NCBI GenBank assembly: GCA_003456155.1
Contig: DMPC01000006.1
Location: forward strand, 3,352-9,216
Reading direction: 5' to 3'
Length of the DNA stretch: 5,865 nt
Source of the DNA: Actinomycetota bacterium
Lineage (GTDB): Bacteria > Actinomycetota > Actinomycetes > S36-B12
The notes under the pieces were generated by a model. It was not told the DNA's origin, did not search any database, and worked only from the letters and a program-made list of their open reading frames with translations. The translations under genes were made by a program, and so were the position numbers. Positions within the stretch are counted from its first letter, which is position 1. Every line of letters begins with the position of its first letter. Shown one piece after another: positions 1 through 5,009 of this stretch.

Positions 1-151
1 CGGGAGCCTCCTCGGCGGGAGCCTCGGCAGCGGCGCTCTCCTCAGCCGGAGCGTCGGACGAGCCCGAGCTGCAGGCTGCGAGCGTGACGGCGGCGACGCC
101 GGCCACCGCAACAGCGGTGAACGTGCGACCGCGTGTCAAGCGGTTGATCAT
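1..151 (-). CDS. Secreted lipoprotein N-terminus, possibly an ABC solute-binding protein (partial)
   Basis: Only the first 50 codons are in the window; the gene runs off the left edge. The start is ATG at 151-149, with the ribosome binding site GAAGGGA at 158-164, six bases away. The protein begins MINRLTRGR, a basic n-region, then has an alanine/valine-rich hydrophobic stretch (about residues 11-25) and the lipobox L-A-A-C with Cys27, so it should be cleaved by signal peptidase II and anchored by lipid on the outer face of the membrane. After the cysteine comes SSGSSD and an Ala/Glu/Pro-rich linker with APAEE twice, encoded by a repeated CGGGAGCCTC (minus-strand sense) at 1-10 and 16-25. Such linkers are common in actinobacterial solute-binding lipoproteins. 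The divergent LacI repressor with shared operators suggests a sugar-binding component of an ABC importer. That is inference, because no ligand-binding domain is visible. The lipoprotein call is secure; the substrate class is not. Confidence 0.8.
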   Translation of the reverse strand, partial: MINRLTRGRTFTAVAVAGVAAVTLAACSSGSSDAPAEESAAAEAPAEEAP

Positions 152-413
152 GTGGAATCCCTTCGAAGGGTGGGTGGGGTGTGACGGTGAGGTCACCACC
201 TATGTCTAGCCGCTCGGTGGCCCTGAACGAACCGCCGACTCCGGGTTGATACCGAAGCGTTACGGTCGTTCTGGGCACCGGGCGACTCGGCAGGAGCGGG
301 TCCCTCGGCGTTGTCGGGCAGGCGGCATGGCCGCCCCCTGACAACGTTGTCCACTGTCTAGTCGTCCGGGGGCTTCTCCGCAAGGGCCCCGGCTGCGATA
401 CTCGCTATTCGTA
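152..413. promoter_or_regulatory. Divergent control region between lipoprotein gene and lacI-type regulator
   Basis: This 262-bp region has no gene that I can support. It holds the ribosome binding site for the leftward lipoprotein gene inside a 12-bp perfect palindrome (CCCTTCGAAGGG, 159-170), a GGTGA-GG-TCACC inverted repeat (186-197), one full LacI-type operator (340-351) and a lone half-site CGTTGTC (309-315). A possible leftward promoter has -35 TTGCGG (revcomp of 378-383), a 17-bp spacer and -10 TAGACA (revcomp of 355-360). It would start transcription within the operator near 348, the classical place for repression, but both boxes are weak. A possible rightward -10 is GATACT (397-402), which would start lacI transcription only a few bases before its ATG. 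Operator positions are seen directly; promoter calls are tentative. Confidence 0.5.
340..351. promoter_or_regulatory. LacI-type operator, perfect palindrome
   Basis: GACAACGTTGTC is a perfect 12-bp palindrome centred on CG. The AACGTT core is typical of LacI/PurR-family operators, where the hinge helices open the central CG step. Its centre lies 76 bp from that of a near-identical site on the regulator's start codon. The recurrence next to a LacI-family gene is the main support; the binding protein is inferred. Confidence 0.7.
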
Positions 414-1460
414 ATGACAACGTTATCTAGCGCCTCCGGACGCGAAGGTGCCCCGCGCGCCACCATGCGTGATGTGGCGGCCCTGGCCGAGGTGAGCCTG
501 AAGACCGTCTCCCGGGTGGTGAACGGGGAGCCCGGGGTTCGACCTGAGCTCGCGTCCCGGGTGACCAGGGCGGCCGAGGAGCTCCACTACCGCCCGAACC
601 TGACGGCCAGCAGCCTGCGCCGGGCCGACGGTCGGACCGCCACGATCGGCCTGCTCGTCGACGACGTCGCGAACCCCTTCTTCGCCGACATCCACCGAGG
701 CGTGGAGGACGTCGCCCGTGAGCGGGGTGTGGCCGTGATGGCGGCGAGCCTGGACCGCCGCCACGACCTCGAGGCCGAGATCGTGGGCAGGTTCGCGTCG
801 CGACGGGTGGACGGGCTCCTGCTCGTGCCGACGGCGACGGATCAGTCCTACCTCGCGACGGAGCGAAGGAGCGGCTGGCCGGTCGTCTGCGTGGATCGGC
901 TTCCCGTGGGCGTGGAGATCGACGCCGTCCTCTCCGACAACCGGGAGGCGTCCGAGCGGGCGGTGCGGCACCTGATCTCTTTCGGCCACCGTCGCATCGG
1001 GATGCTGTGCGATGAGACCACCCTGATGACCGCTCGGGAGCGCCTGGCCGGGTATCGCGAGGCGATGAACCAGGCGGGCCTCGATGTCGACCCGTCCTGG
1101 ATCCGAGTCGATGTCGACTCCCTCGATCGCAGCGACGCGGCGGTGCGAGACATGATGCGGACACCGGACGCACCCACGGCGATCTTCGCGGCGCAGAACT
1201 ACGTCACGATGGGGGCCTGCCGCGCCCTGCACCACGCCGGCCGCGAGCATGAGATCGCCCTGGTGGGCTTCGACGACTTCCCCATGGCAGATGTCCTGGA
1301 CCCGGGAGTCTCGGTCGTGGTGCAGGATGCCCGGCGCATGGGGAACATCGCGGCTGAAGCGCTGTTCGACCGCATGGACGGCATGACCTCCGAGCCGATG
1401 ACGCACATCGTCGGGTCGACCCTCACCCCTCGCGGATCTGGGGAAATTCCCCCGGCGTGA
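414..1460 (+). CDS. LacI-family transcriptional regulator
   Basis: This is a sugar-responsive DNA-binding repressor of 348 residues, usual for the family. Residues 18-38 form the helix-turn-helix (MRDVAALAEVSLKTVSRVVN). The hinge follows at about 59-73 (YRPNLTASSLRR), then a periplasmic-binding-protein-like effector domain (about 77-343). Family landmarks are NPFF (87-90), DR (161-162), SFGHRRIGML (189-198), VGFDDFP (284-290) and a terminal TPRGSG (338-343). The start at 414 has no Shine-Dalgarno sequence, but a -10-like GATACT at 397-402 would give a near-leaderless message. The alternative ATG at 465 starts right at the helix-turn-helix and also lacks a well-spaced binding site. Two matching operators in and before the gene point to autoregulation and control of the divergent lipoprotein gene. 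The inducer cannot be read from sequence; a sugar or sugar phosphate is likely. The 3' end overlaps the convergent transporter gene by 38 bp. Confidence 0.93.
   Translation: MTTLSSASGREGAPRATMRDVAALAEVSLKTVSRVVNGEPGVRPELASRVTRAAEELHYRPNLTASSLRRADGRTATIGLLVDDVANPFFADIHRGVEDVARERGVAVMAASLDRRHDLEAEIVGRFASRRVDGLLLVPTATDQSYLATERRSGWPVVCVDRLPVGVEIDAVLSDNREASERAVRHLISFGHRRIGMLCDETTLMTARERLAGYREAMNQAGLDVDPSWIRVDVDSLDRSDAAVRDMMRTPDAPTAIFAAQNYVTMGACRALHHAGREHEIALVGFDDFPMADVLDPGVSVVVQDARRMGNIAAEALFDRMDGMTSEPMTHIVGSTLTPRGSGEIPPA
416..427. promoter_or_regulatory. LacI-type operator overlapping the regulator's start codon
   Basis: GACAACGTTATC matches the site at 340-351 at 11 of 12 positions and shares a base with the ATG at 414-416. 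A repressor bound here would block transcription of its own gene at or just after the start, so autoregulation is the simple reading. Confidence 0.65.
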
Positions 1461-2358
1461 CGGCCACGCCCGAGCGTCGGGACGTCTCCGCGACGATCAC
1501 GCCTGTCAGCACGATCAGCCCGCCGACGATCTGGGCTCCGGCAAACACCTCGCCCAGCAGCAGGAAGCCGATCAGCCCCGCCCACAGCGGCTCGGTCGTC
1601 CCGACGATCCCGGCTCGCTGCGCGCCGATCCGCCGGAGCGAGCCAAGGACGAGCAGGAACGGCAGGATCGTTCCCATGACGATGCCCCAGGTCATCAGCG
1701 ACCAGATGGGCAGACCCTCAGCACCCTCCATGAGCGGCTCAGCCGTGCGGGTCAGCACGGACCACGGGAAGTTCCACCAGGGCGAGATGATCGCCCACGC
1801 CAGGCTCGCGAAGATGAAGCCCCACATCGTCAGCGACACGGCATCGCGACGCTCCTGGCCCGATTCCCCCAGCAGCCAGTAGACCGCGAGGGCCACCGCG
1901 CACAGCAGTCCGGCTATGACGCCGACCGGATCGAGGGTGAAGCCGCTCCACACCTGCGCGACCATCGCCAGTCCGACGAGTGTCATCACGATGGCAAGCC
2001 AGATCCGGTTGCTCACCTGCTTCCTTCGTCCGAACTTCAGCCACAGTGCGACGAGCACGGGAGCGAGGAACGCGAGCAGTGTCCCGATCCCGACATTGAG
2101 TCGCGAGATCGTCAGGAAGTACAGGTACTGGACGAGGGTGAACGCGATCACTCCGTACGCGATGAGGAAGGGCAGTTCCCCACGGGTGATGCGAAAGCGA
2201 TCCGGATGTCTGATCGCGATGTAGGCGACCAGCAGGACCATGGCTCCGGCGTTGCGCAGCTGCGTCAGGTGCATCGGATCGAAGCCGACGTTGAGGGCCG
2301 CCTTGGCGATCACGCCGTTCAGGGCGAAGAAGAACGCCGCGAGCAGATACATGGCCAC
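1423..2358 (-). CDS. EamA-family (DMT superfamily) transporter
   Basis: This is an integral membrane transporter of the drug/metabolite class, about 311 residues from the GTG at 2358-2356, with about ten hydrophobic helices. It holds two tandem EamA repeats. The first starts at VAMYLLAAFFFALNG and the second at about GVIAGLLCAVALAVYWLL. The second ends with the family signature TTEPLWAGLIGFLLLGE followed by the last helix pair. Family members export metabolites, amino acids or drugs; the substrate cannot be told here. The start is uncertain. No good binding site precedes the GTG or the ATG at 2352. A clear GAGGGG (2404-2409) lies six bases before an in-frame ATC codon (2397-2395), which would add 13 residues (MDAITARRTDTIG if read as Met). 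The open frame continues further upstream, but that would overlap the kinase gene. The gene lies downstream of the ROK kinase on the same strand and converges on the LacI regulator, overlapping its last 38 bp. Confidence 0.9.
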   Translation of the reverse strand: MAMYLLAAFFFALNGVIAKAALNVGFDPMHLTQLRNAGAMVLLVAYIAIRHPDRFRITRGELPFLIAYGVIAFTLVQYLYFLTISRLNVGIGTLLAFLAPVLVALWLKFGRRKQVSNRIWLAIVMTLVGLAMVAQVWSGFTLDPVGVIAGLLCAVALAVYWLLGESGQERRDAVSLTMWGFIFASLAWAIISPWWNFPWSVLTRTAEPLMEGAEGLPIWSLMTWGIVMGTILPFLLVLGSLRRIGAQRAGIVGTTEPLWAGLIGFLLLGEVFAGAQIVGGLIVLTGVIVAETSRRSGVAVTPGEFPQIREG

Positions 2359-2419
2359 GCCGATGGTGTCGGTGCGCCGAGCCGTGATGGCGTCGATGTG
2401 ACACCCCTCGCGTGATCGG

Positions 2420-2438
2420 GGCCGAGGAAGTCTCGGCC
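2420..2438 (-). other. Intergenic hairpin between kinase and transporter
   Basis: GGCCGAG and CTCGGCC form a 7-bp perfect stem around a 5-base loop, between the kinase stop and the transporter's binding site. No T-run follows in the leftward direction, so it is more likely to modulate read-through or protect the RNA end than to be a full intrinsic terminator. Confidence 0.4.
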
Positions 2439-2455
2439 GGGTCGGCTGACCTGTC

Positions 2456-3214
2456 TCAGTCGGTCTGCAGGCTCCATGCCCGCGCGCCGCCGATGAGGGC
2501 AGCAGAGTTGGGCACGATGACGACGTCATCGCCCAGCTTGGTCAGGGCTGTCGGAGTGATGTGCCTGGAGTTGCCTCCACCGATGTAAAGGCGATCCCAC
2601 AGGAAGACCGGCCGCAGACCCTCAACCATCCGCACGACCCGGCGCGACCACAGGGCGTCACCGAGCCGTCGCCGCTCGTGCTCGCCGATGTAGGTGTCGT
2701 AGGACAGACCCCAGCGCACCGGTGCCTGCGACATCTCCATGTGCGGAGCCAGACGGCTCCCGTCGAACACCGCGAAGCCGAGCCCGGTACCGAGGGTCAT
2801 GACGATCTCGAGTCCAGCCCCGGCGATGACCCCGGCGCCGTGCACCTCGGCGTCGTTCAGGACCCGGGTCGGGATACCGAGCGCCTCCTGCAGCGCCGCC
2901 TGCGCATCGAAGCCTTCCCACTGCTGCACCAGTTCCGGCAGCACCCGGGTGCGCGGGCCCGACTTCGTCACGTAGTGCGGCGTGGCCACCACGACACCGT
3001 GGCGGATCATGCCGGGCATGCCCACGGTCGCCCGCTCGGCCTTCGGCAACTGGCCCGCAAGGTCGGTCAGGGTAGAGATGAACAGCGCCGTCGGGAGCGG
3101 GTAGGGGGTCGGCACGCGGATCGGGTGGGCGCGCATGGTGCCGGCCTCGTCGAGGACGGAACCCTTGATCCCGCCACCCCCGCAGTCGATCGCCAGAGTC
3201 GTCATGCGCCGCAT
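2456..3214 (-). CDS. ROK-family sugar kinase, polyphosphate glucokinase-like
   Basis: A cytoplasmic kinase of 252 residues, short for ROK proteins and close to polyphosphate glucokinases. The N-terminal phosphate loop is D10-CGGGG-IKG (10-18). GMPGM follows at 65-69. The sugar site and catalytic base lie in LNDAEVHGAG, with Asp121 as the expected base. TLGTGLG is at 140-146, the adenosine-side IGGG at 211-214, and a second IGG at 241-243. The ROK zinc motif (CxCGxxGCxE) is absent, as in polyphosphate glucokinases, and EMSQ (160-163) stands where many relatives have E-x-G-H. Expected reaction: phosphorylation of glucose or a similar sugar with ATP or polyphosphate. The exact donor and acceptor are inferred and the changed motif makes them less certain. 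ATG at 3205 (Met4) is an equally likely start; neither has a strong binding site. It is probably the first gene of a two-gene operon with the EamA transporter. Its promoter must lie in the 56 bp before tRNA-Ser. Confidence 0.88.
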   Translation of the reverse strand: MRRMTTLAIDCGGGGIKGSVLDEAGTMRAHPIRVPTPYPLPTALFISTLTDLAGQLPKAERATVGMPGMIRHGVVVATPHYVTKSGPRTRVLPELVQQWEGFDAQAALQEALGIPTRVLNDAEVHGAGVIAGAGLEIVMTLGTGLGFAVFDGSRLAPHMEMSQAPVRWGLSYDTYIGEHERRRLGDALWSRRVVRMVEGLRPVFLWDRLYIGGGNSRHITPTALTKLGDDVVIVPNSAALIGGARAWSLQTD

Positions 3215-3234
3215 TCTGCCGGGTGGGGGACCGC

Positions 3235-3240
3235 TATTCT
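3235..3240 (+). promoter_or_regulatory. Possible -10 box of tRNA-Ser
   Basis: TATTCT matches the -10 consensus at four of six positions and would start transcription near 3247, about 24 bases before the tRNA. No convincing -35 is seen. The same short gap must also hold the leftward promoter of the kinase gene. Confidence 0.35.
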
Positions 3241-3270
3241 CGGGGGGTCGCTCGGGAGACCGAGGGGCAT

Positions 3271-3360
3271 GGAGGTGTCGCCTAGTCCGGTCTATGGCGC
3301 CGCACTGCTAATGCGGTTTGGGTTTATCGCCCATCGCGAGTTCAAATCTCGCCACCTCCG
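3271..3360 (+). tRNA. tRNA-Ser (anticodon GCT)
   Basis: Acceptor stem GGAGGTG (3271-3277) pairs with CACCTCC (3353-3359), with discriminator G3360. The anticodon stem CCGCA/TGCGG (3300-3304, 3312-3316) closes the loop CTGCTAA, with anticodon GCT at 3307-3309, reading AGC and AGU serine codons. The T-arm is GCGAG-TTCAAAT-CTCGC. The long variable arm before the T-arm, giving 90 bases in all, is the class II hallmark of serine tRNAs. CCA is not encoded (CCG follows the discriminator), so it must be added after transcription. Confidence 0.97.
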
Positions 3361-3367
3361 CCGTGAC

Positions 3368-3394
3368 AGGGGCCGCCCCGGGTGGGTGGCCCCT
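3368..3394 (+). terminator. Probable terminator after tRNA-Ser
   Basis: AGGGGCC (3368-3374) and GGCCCCT (3388-3394) form a 7-bp perfect stem just after the tRNA, followed by CGTCGTTTCC, a short T-rich tail. Placement directly behind a stable RNA gene supports termination or 3'-end processing. The T-run is poor, as is common in GC-rich genomes. Confidence 0.55.
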
Positions 3395-3489
3395 CGTCGT
3401 TTCCCCGAGGAATCGCTCCGCGGTTGCCCGGCGTGCTCCCCAGGGGCAGGCCAGGGCAGGCCTGGGCGTCGGGCTCCGGGGGATCGGGC

Positions 3490-3495
3490 TACACT
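3490..3495 (+). promoter_or_regulatory. Probable -10 box of tRNA-Arg
   Basis: TACACT matches the -10 consensus at four of six positions and fits the actinobacterial TAnnnT pattern. Transcription would start near 3502, exactly where the palindrome at 3503-3516 begins. No clear -35 is visible upstream in the GC-rich repeat. Confidence 0.5.
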
Positions 3496-3502
3496 CTGAC
3501 CC

Positions 3503-3516
3503 GACCTTGCAAGGTC
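3503..3516. repeat. Perfect 14-bp palindrome in the tRNA-Arg leader
   Basis: GACCTTGCAAGGTC is a perfect palindrome lying between the proposed -10 box and the tRNA 5' end, two bases before the acceptor stem. It could be a protein-binding operator over the start site, or a small hairpin in the 5' leader that RNase P removes. Confidence 0.6.
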
Positions 3517-3518
3517 AA

Positions 3519-3591
3519 GCGCCCGTAGCTCAACGGATAGAGCATCTGACTACGGATCAGAAGGTTTGGGGTTCGAATCCCTACGGGCGCG
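3519..3591 (+). tRNA. tRNA-Arg (anticodon ACG)
   Basis: Acceptor stem GCGCCCG (3519-3525) pairs with CGGGCGC (3584-3590), with discriminator G3591. The D-arm is GCTC...GAGC. The anticodon stem TCTGA/TCAGA closes the loop CTACGGA, with anticodon ACG. The T-arm is TGGGG-TTCGAAT-CCCTA with one G-T pair. The first anticodon base A is normally deaminated to inosine by TadA, letting it read CGU, CGC and CGA. CCA is not encoded. Length is 73 bases. Confidence 0.97.
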
Positions 3592-3825
3592 CTTCAGGCT
3601 CCAGGCCTCGTCCGTCGCGCCCCTCTTCTCCACCCCTTCCGCGGCACGGTGGTGTCGGTCATCCCTGCGGGCCCCGACCTGCTCCCTCTTGCCCTCGTGA
3701 CGTCCGTCCCGTCGAGGGGCCCGTCGTGACGGCGGAAAAACCTTGCGCTTCGAAGGTTTGACCATGTTGACGCGGGGGAAGACCGGTGATGTCAGTCGAA
3801 GAACCTTCGGAAAGGGGTGAGTGTC
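3592..3825. other. Non-coding stretch after tRNA-Arg
   Basis: I see no credible protein gene here. It holds a GC-rich inverted repeat (GGGCCCC 3669-3675 with GGGGCCC 3716-3722, extended by GAC/GTC across a two-base bulge, loop about 32 bases), a direct repeat CCCGTCG (3708-3714 and 3720-3726), and a CCGTC-GT-GACGG palindrome (3721-3732). The inverted repeat may end the tRNA-Arg transcript but has no T-run. A -35-like TTGACG (3767-3772) lies before the small reading frame at 3826, without a convincing -10 partner. Confidence 0.5.
3738..3759 (-). terminator. Possible leftward intrinsic terminator
   Basis: AAACCTT (3738-3744) and AAGGTTT (3753-3759) form a 7-bp stem around an 8-base loop. Read on the minus strand, the stem runs into TTTTTCC, giving a U-run directly after the hairpin. 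Read on the plus strand it has no U-run. No minus-strand gene is recognised to its right before 5371, so what it would terminate is unclear. Confidence 0.4.
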
Positions 3826-3867
3826 ATGCACGAATGGGATGGCTTCCTCACGTTCATCATCGGATGA
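3826..3867 (+). CDS. Candidate 13-residue peptide (MHEWDGFLTFIIG)
   Basis: ATG at 3826 is preceded by AAAGGGG (3811-3817) with an 8-base spacer, one of the best ribosome binding sites in the window. The frame ends with TGA at 3865-3867. The peptide has a short polar start and a hydrophobic C-terminal half (GFLTFIIG). A GTG three codons upstream (3817) is in frame but sits in the binding site, so the ATG is preferred. It may be a leader peptide or a stand-alone microprotein, since a long RNA hairpin starts 16 bases after the stop. I know of no family for it. Confidence 0.35.
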   Translation: MHEWDGFLTFIIG

Positions 3868-3883
3868 CCCGCCCGTGGCGAGA

Positions 3884-3976
3884 CACCAGGCAAGGCATCG
3901 ACCCCGAGTTCCGGTGACCTTCCCGCCCCAGGACAAGGTGGGAAACTCCCGGGAACTCGGGGTCGATGTGCTGGTG
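3884..3976. repeat. Long inverted repeat / hairpin with 17-bp perfect arms
   Basis: CATCGACCCCGAGTTCC (3896-3912) is exactly complementary to 3952-3968, with 39 bases between. After a small interior loop (6 and 2 bases) the stem continues with CACCAG (3884-3889) and CTGGTG (3971-3976). The apical part has two competing inner pairings, ACCTT/AAGGT (3917-3921, 3935-3939) and TTCCC/GGGAA (3920-3924, 3940-3944), a possible switch. There is no T-run on either side, so it does not look like a terminator, and no flanking target duplication is visible to support a miniature transposon. Confidence 0.8.
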
Positions 3977-4124
3977 GGCACAGACCGTTGGCCAAGAGGT
4001 CGTGTCTATGCCTGCCGCATCGGCCGTGAACCGGTGAATCGAGACGGTCCCCCGGCCACGTGAACTCCTGCACCTGAAGCGTGATTGAAGCGTTGCGCCC
4101 CGATTCCGCCGTTAGCATTCGCGG
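3977..4124 (+). promoter_or_regulatory. Region upstream of the DUF4239 gene with a likely leaderless promoter
   Basis: The stretch holds short inverted repeats (GGCCG 4022-4026 with CGGCC 4054-4058) and, at 4113-4118, the -10-like TAGCAT (four of six, TAnnnT). Six bases separate it from the GTG at 4125, so transcription would start on the start codon itself. TTGAAG (4085-4090) resembles a -35 box but is too far away (22 bp); TTGCGC (4093-4098) is too close (14 bp). Confidence 0.45.
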
Positions 4125-4934
4125 GTGTCCACAGGGGTCGCGATCATCATCGTGCTCGGCTCGCTGCTCGTCGGTGCCCTGACCTACATCCTCATCGCGC
4201 GACGCAGCCCCGAGGGTGGTCGCGACCACCAGACCCCGACCAACGTGTACGCCGTGACCGCCGGTGCCATGTCGCTGCTCATCGCCTTCACCATGTCGAT
4301 GACCTTCTCGCAGTACACGAGCGCCCAGCAGGCAGCCGAGCAGCAGGCTGCGTCGGTGCTCGCGATGTCGCGTTCTGCAACATTCATGGGCCCCAACGTT
4401 CGCGACGCCCTGCGAGATGAACTCATGTGCTACGCGGAGGCCATCGTGGACGAGCAGTGGGAGTCGATGCGGGCTGGGAGCGCCCAAGTTGCTCCGACAG
4501 TCAAGACGAGCCTCACCGAGATGGACATGGCACTGCAGCGGAACGCCAAGGAGGCCGGTGTCGGCCTCTCGATGTGGGAGTCTGCGAACACGGCTCGAGC
4601 CACGGCAAGTGTTCAGCTGCTGCACATCGCGACCAGCAGTGTGCCCCTGGTCCTGTGGCTGCTGCTCATCTTCGGGTCGATCATCACCCTGGGTTCACTG
4701 CTCGTCTATGCCGACAGTTCCAAACCGGCATGGGGTCACGCCCTCGTGATCGTCGGTCCGCTCTTCGTCGCGGCCGCCGCACTCGTCGTCATCTCCTTCT
4801 TCGACCGCCCGTTTGCCGACACGTCCGGGGCGGTCTCACCGGACTCCATGCGCGCGGCGATCACGGAGATGAGGACCGAGCGCATCGGCGATCTGCCTCT
4901 CCCGGAGTGCCCGCGTGCGGGGGGCTCCGCCTGA
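4125..4934 (+). CDS. DUF4239 (bestrophin-like) membrane protein
   Basis: An inner-membrane protein of 269 residues with four predicted helices at about 5-25, 42-61, 173-194 and 205-226, and a long soluble middle part (62-172) rich in Ala, Gln and Glu. Family-like features are LLIAFTMSMTFSQY in helix 2, CYAEAIVDEQWESM (102-115), a helix-3 stretch LVLWLLLIFGSIITLGS, and the closing FFDRPF (225-230) followed by VSPDSMRAAI (237-246). This layout fits DUF4239 proteins, which are distantly compared with bestrophin anion channels; the function of the bacterial members is not established. The GTG start at 4125 has no Shine-Dalgarno sequence but a -10-like TAGCAT six bases upstream, so the mRNA is probably leaderless. 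A 6-bp inverted repeat (CTCCGC 4925-4930, GCGGAG 4944-4949) spans the stop codon. No terminator follows, so transcription may run into the structured RNA region downstream. Confidence 0.85.
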   Translation: MSTGVAIIIVLGSLLVGALTYILIARRSPEGGRDHQTPTNVYAVTAGAMSLLIAFTMSMTFSQYTSAQQAAEQQAASVLAMSRSATFMGPNVRDALRDELMCYAEAIVDEQWESMRAGSAQVAPTVKTSLTEMDMALQRNAKEAGVGLSMWESANTARATASVQLLHIATSSVPLVLWLLLIFGSIITLGSLLVYADSSKPAWGHALVIVGPLFVAAAALVVISFFDRPFADTSGAVSPDSMRAAITEMRTERIGDLPLPECPRAGGSA

Positions 4935-5009
4935 CCAGTGCGAGCGGAGAACCTGCACCAGTGGGACTCATGGTTACCCGTGTTACTGAGAGCTACGGAA
5001 GGTGCCACA
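4935..5009. other. Gap between DUF4239 and the small reading frame
   Basis: This 75-bp gap holds a direct repeat CCAGTG (4935-4940, 4959-4964) and two TTAC copies in GGTTACCCGTGTTAC, which might be a promoter or operator. I see no convincing -35/-10 pair. The ribosome binding site GGAAGG at 4997-5002 belongs to the next frame. Confidence 0.35.

Noticed and set aside
423..1406. Long minus-strand open frames (up to 327 codons) opposite the LacI-type gene
   Set aside because: They are His/Arg/Pro-rich antisense shadows with no recognisable domain; the plus-strand protein shows complete LacI architecture.
2561..3499. 312-codon plus-strand frame opposite the ROK kinase, running into tRNA-Ser
   Set aside because: Antisense to a well-conserved kinase and it crosses a tRNA gene; no domain seen.
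3519..3591. tRNA-Arg as a mobile-element integration site
   Set aside because: No second copy of the tRNA 3' end and no integrase occur in the window, so there is no support here.
3884..3976. Intrinsic terminator for the mini-ORF transcript
   Set aside because: The loop region is long and no T-run follows on either strand.
3821..4063. 80-codon plus-strand frame starting with GTG at 3821
   Set aside because: It runs through the long inverted repeat with arginine/proline-rich, motif-free sequence; the overlapping ATG at 3826 fits the binding site better.
3792..4625. 277-codon minus-strand frame opposite the DUF4239 gene and long hairpin
   Set aside because: The protein is a His/Arg/Gly-rich shadow with no motif and crosses the inverted repeat and mini-ORF; high GC alone keeps the frame open.
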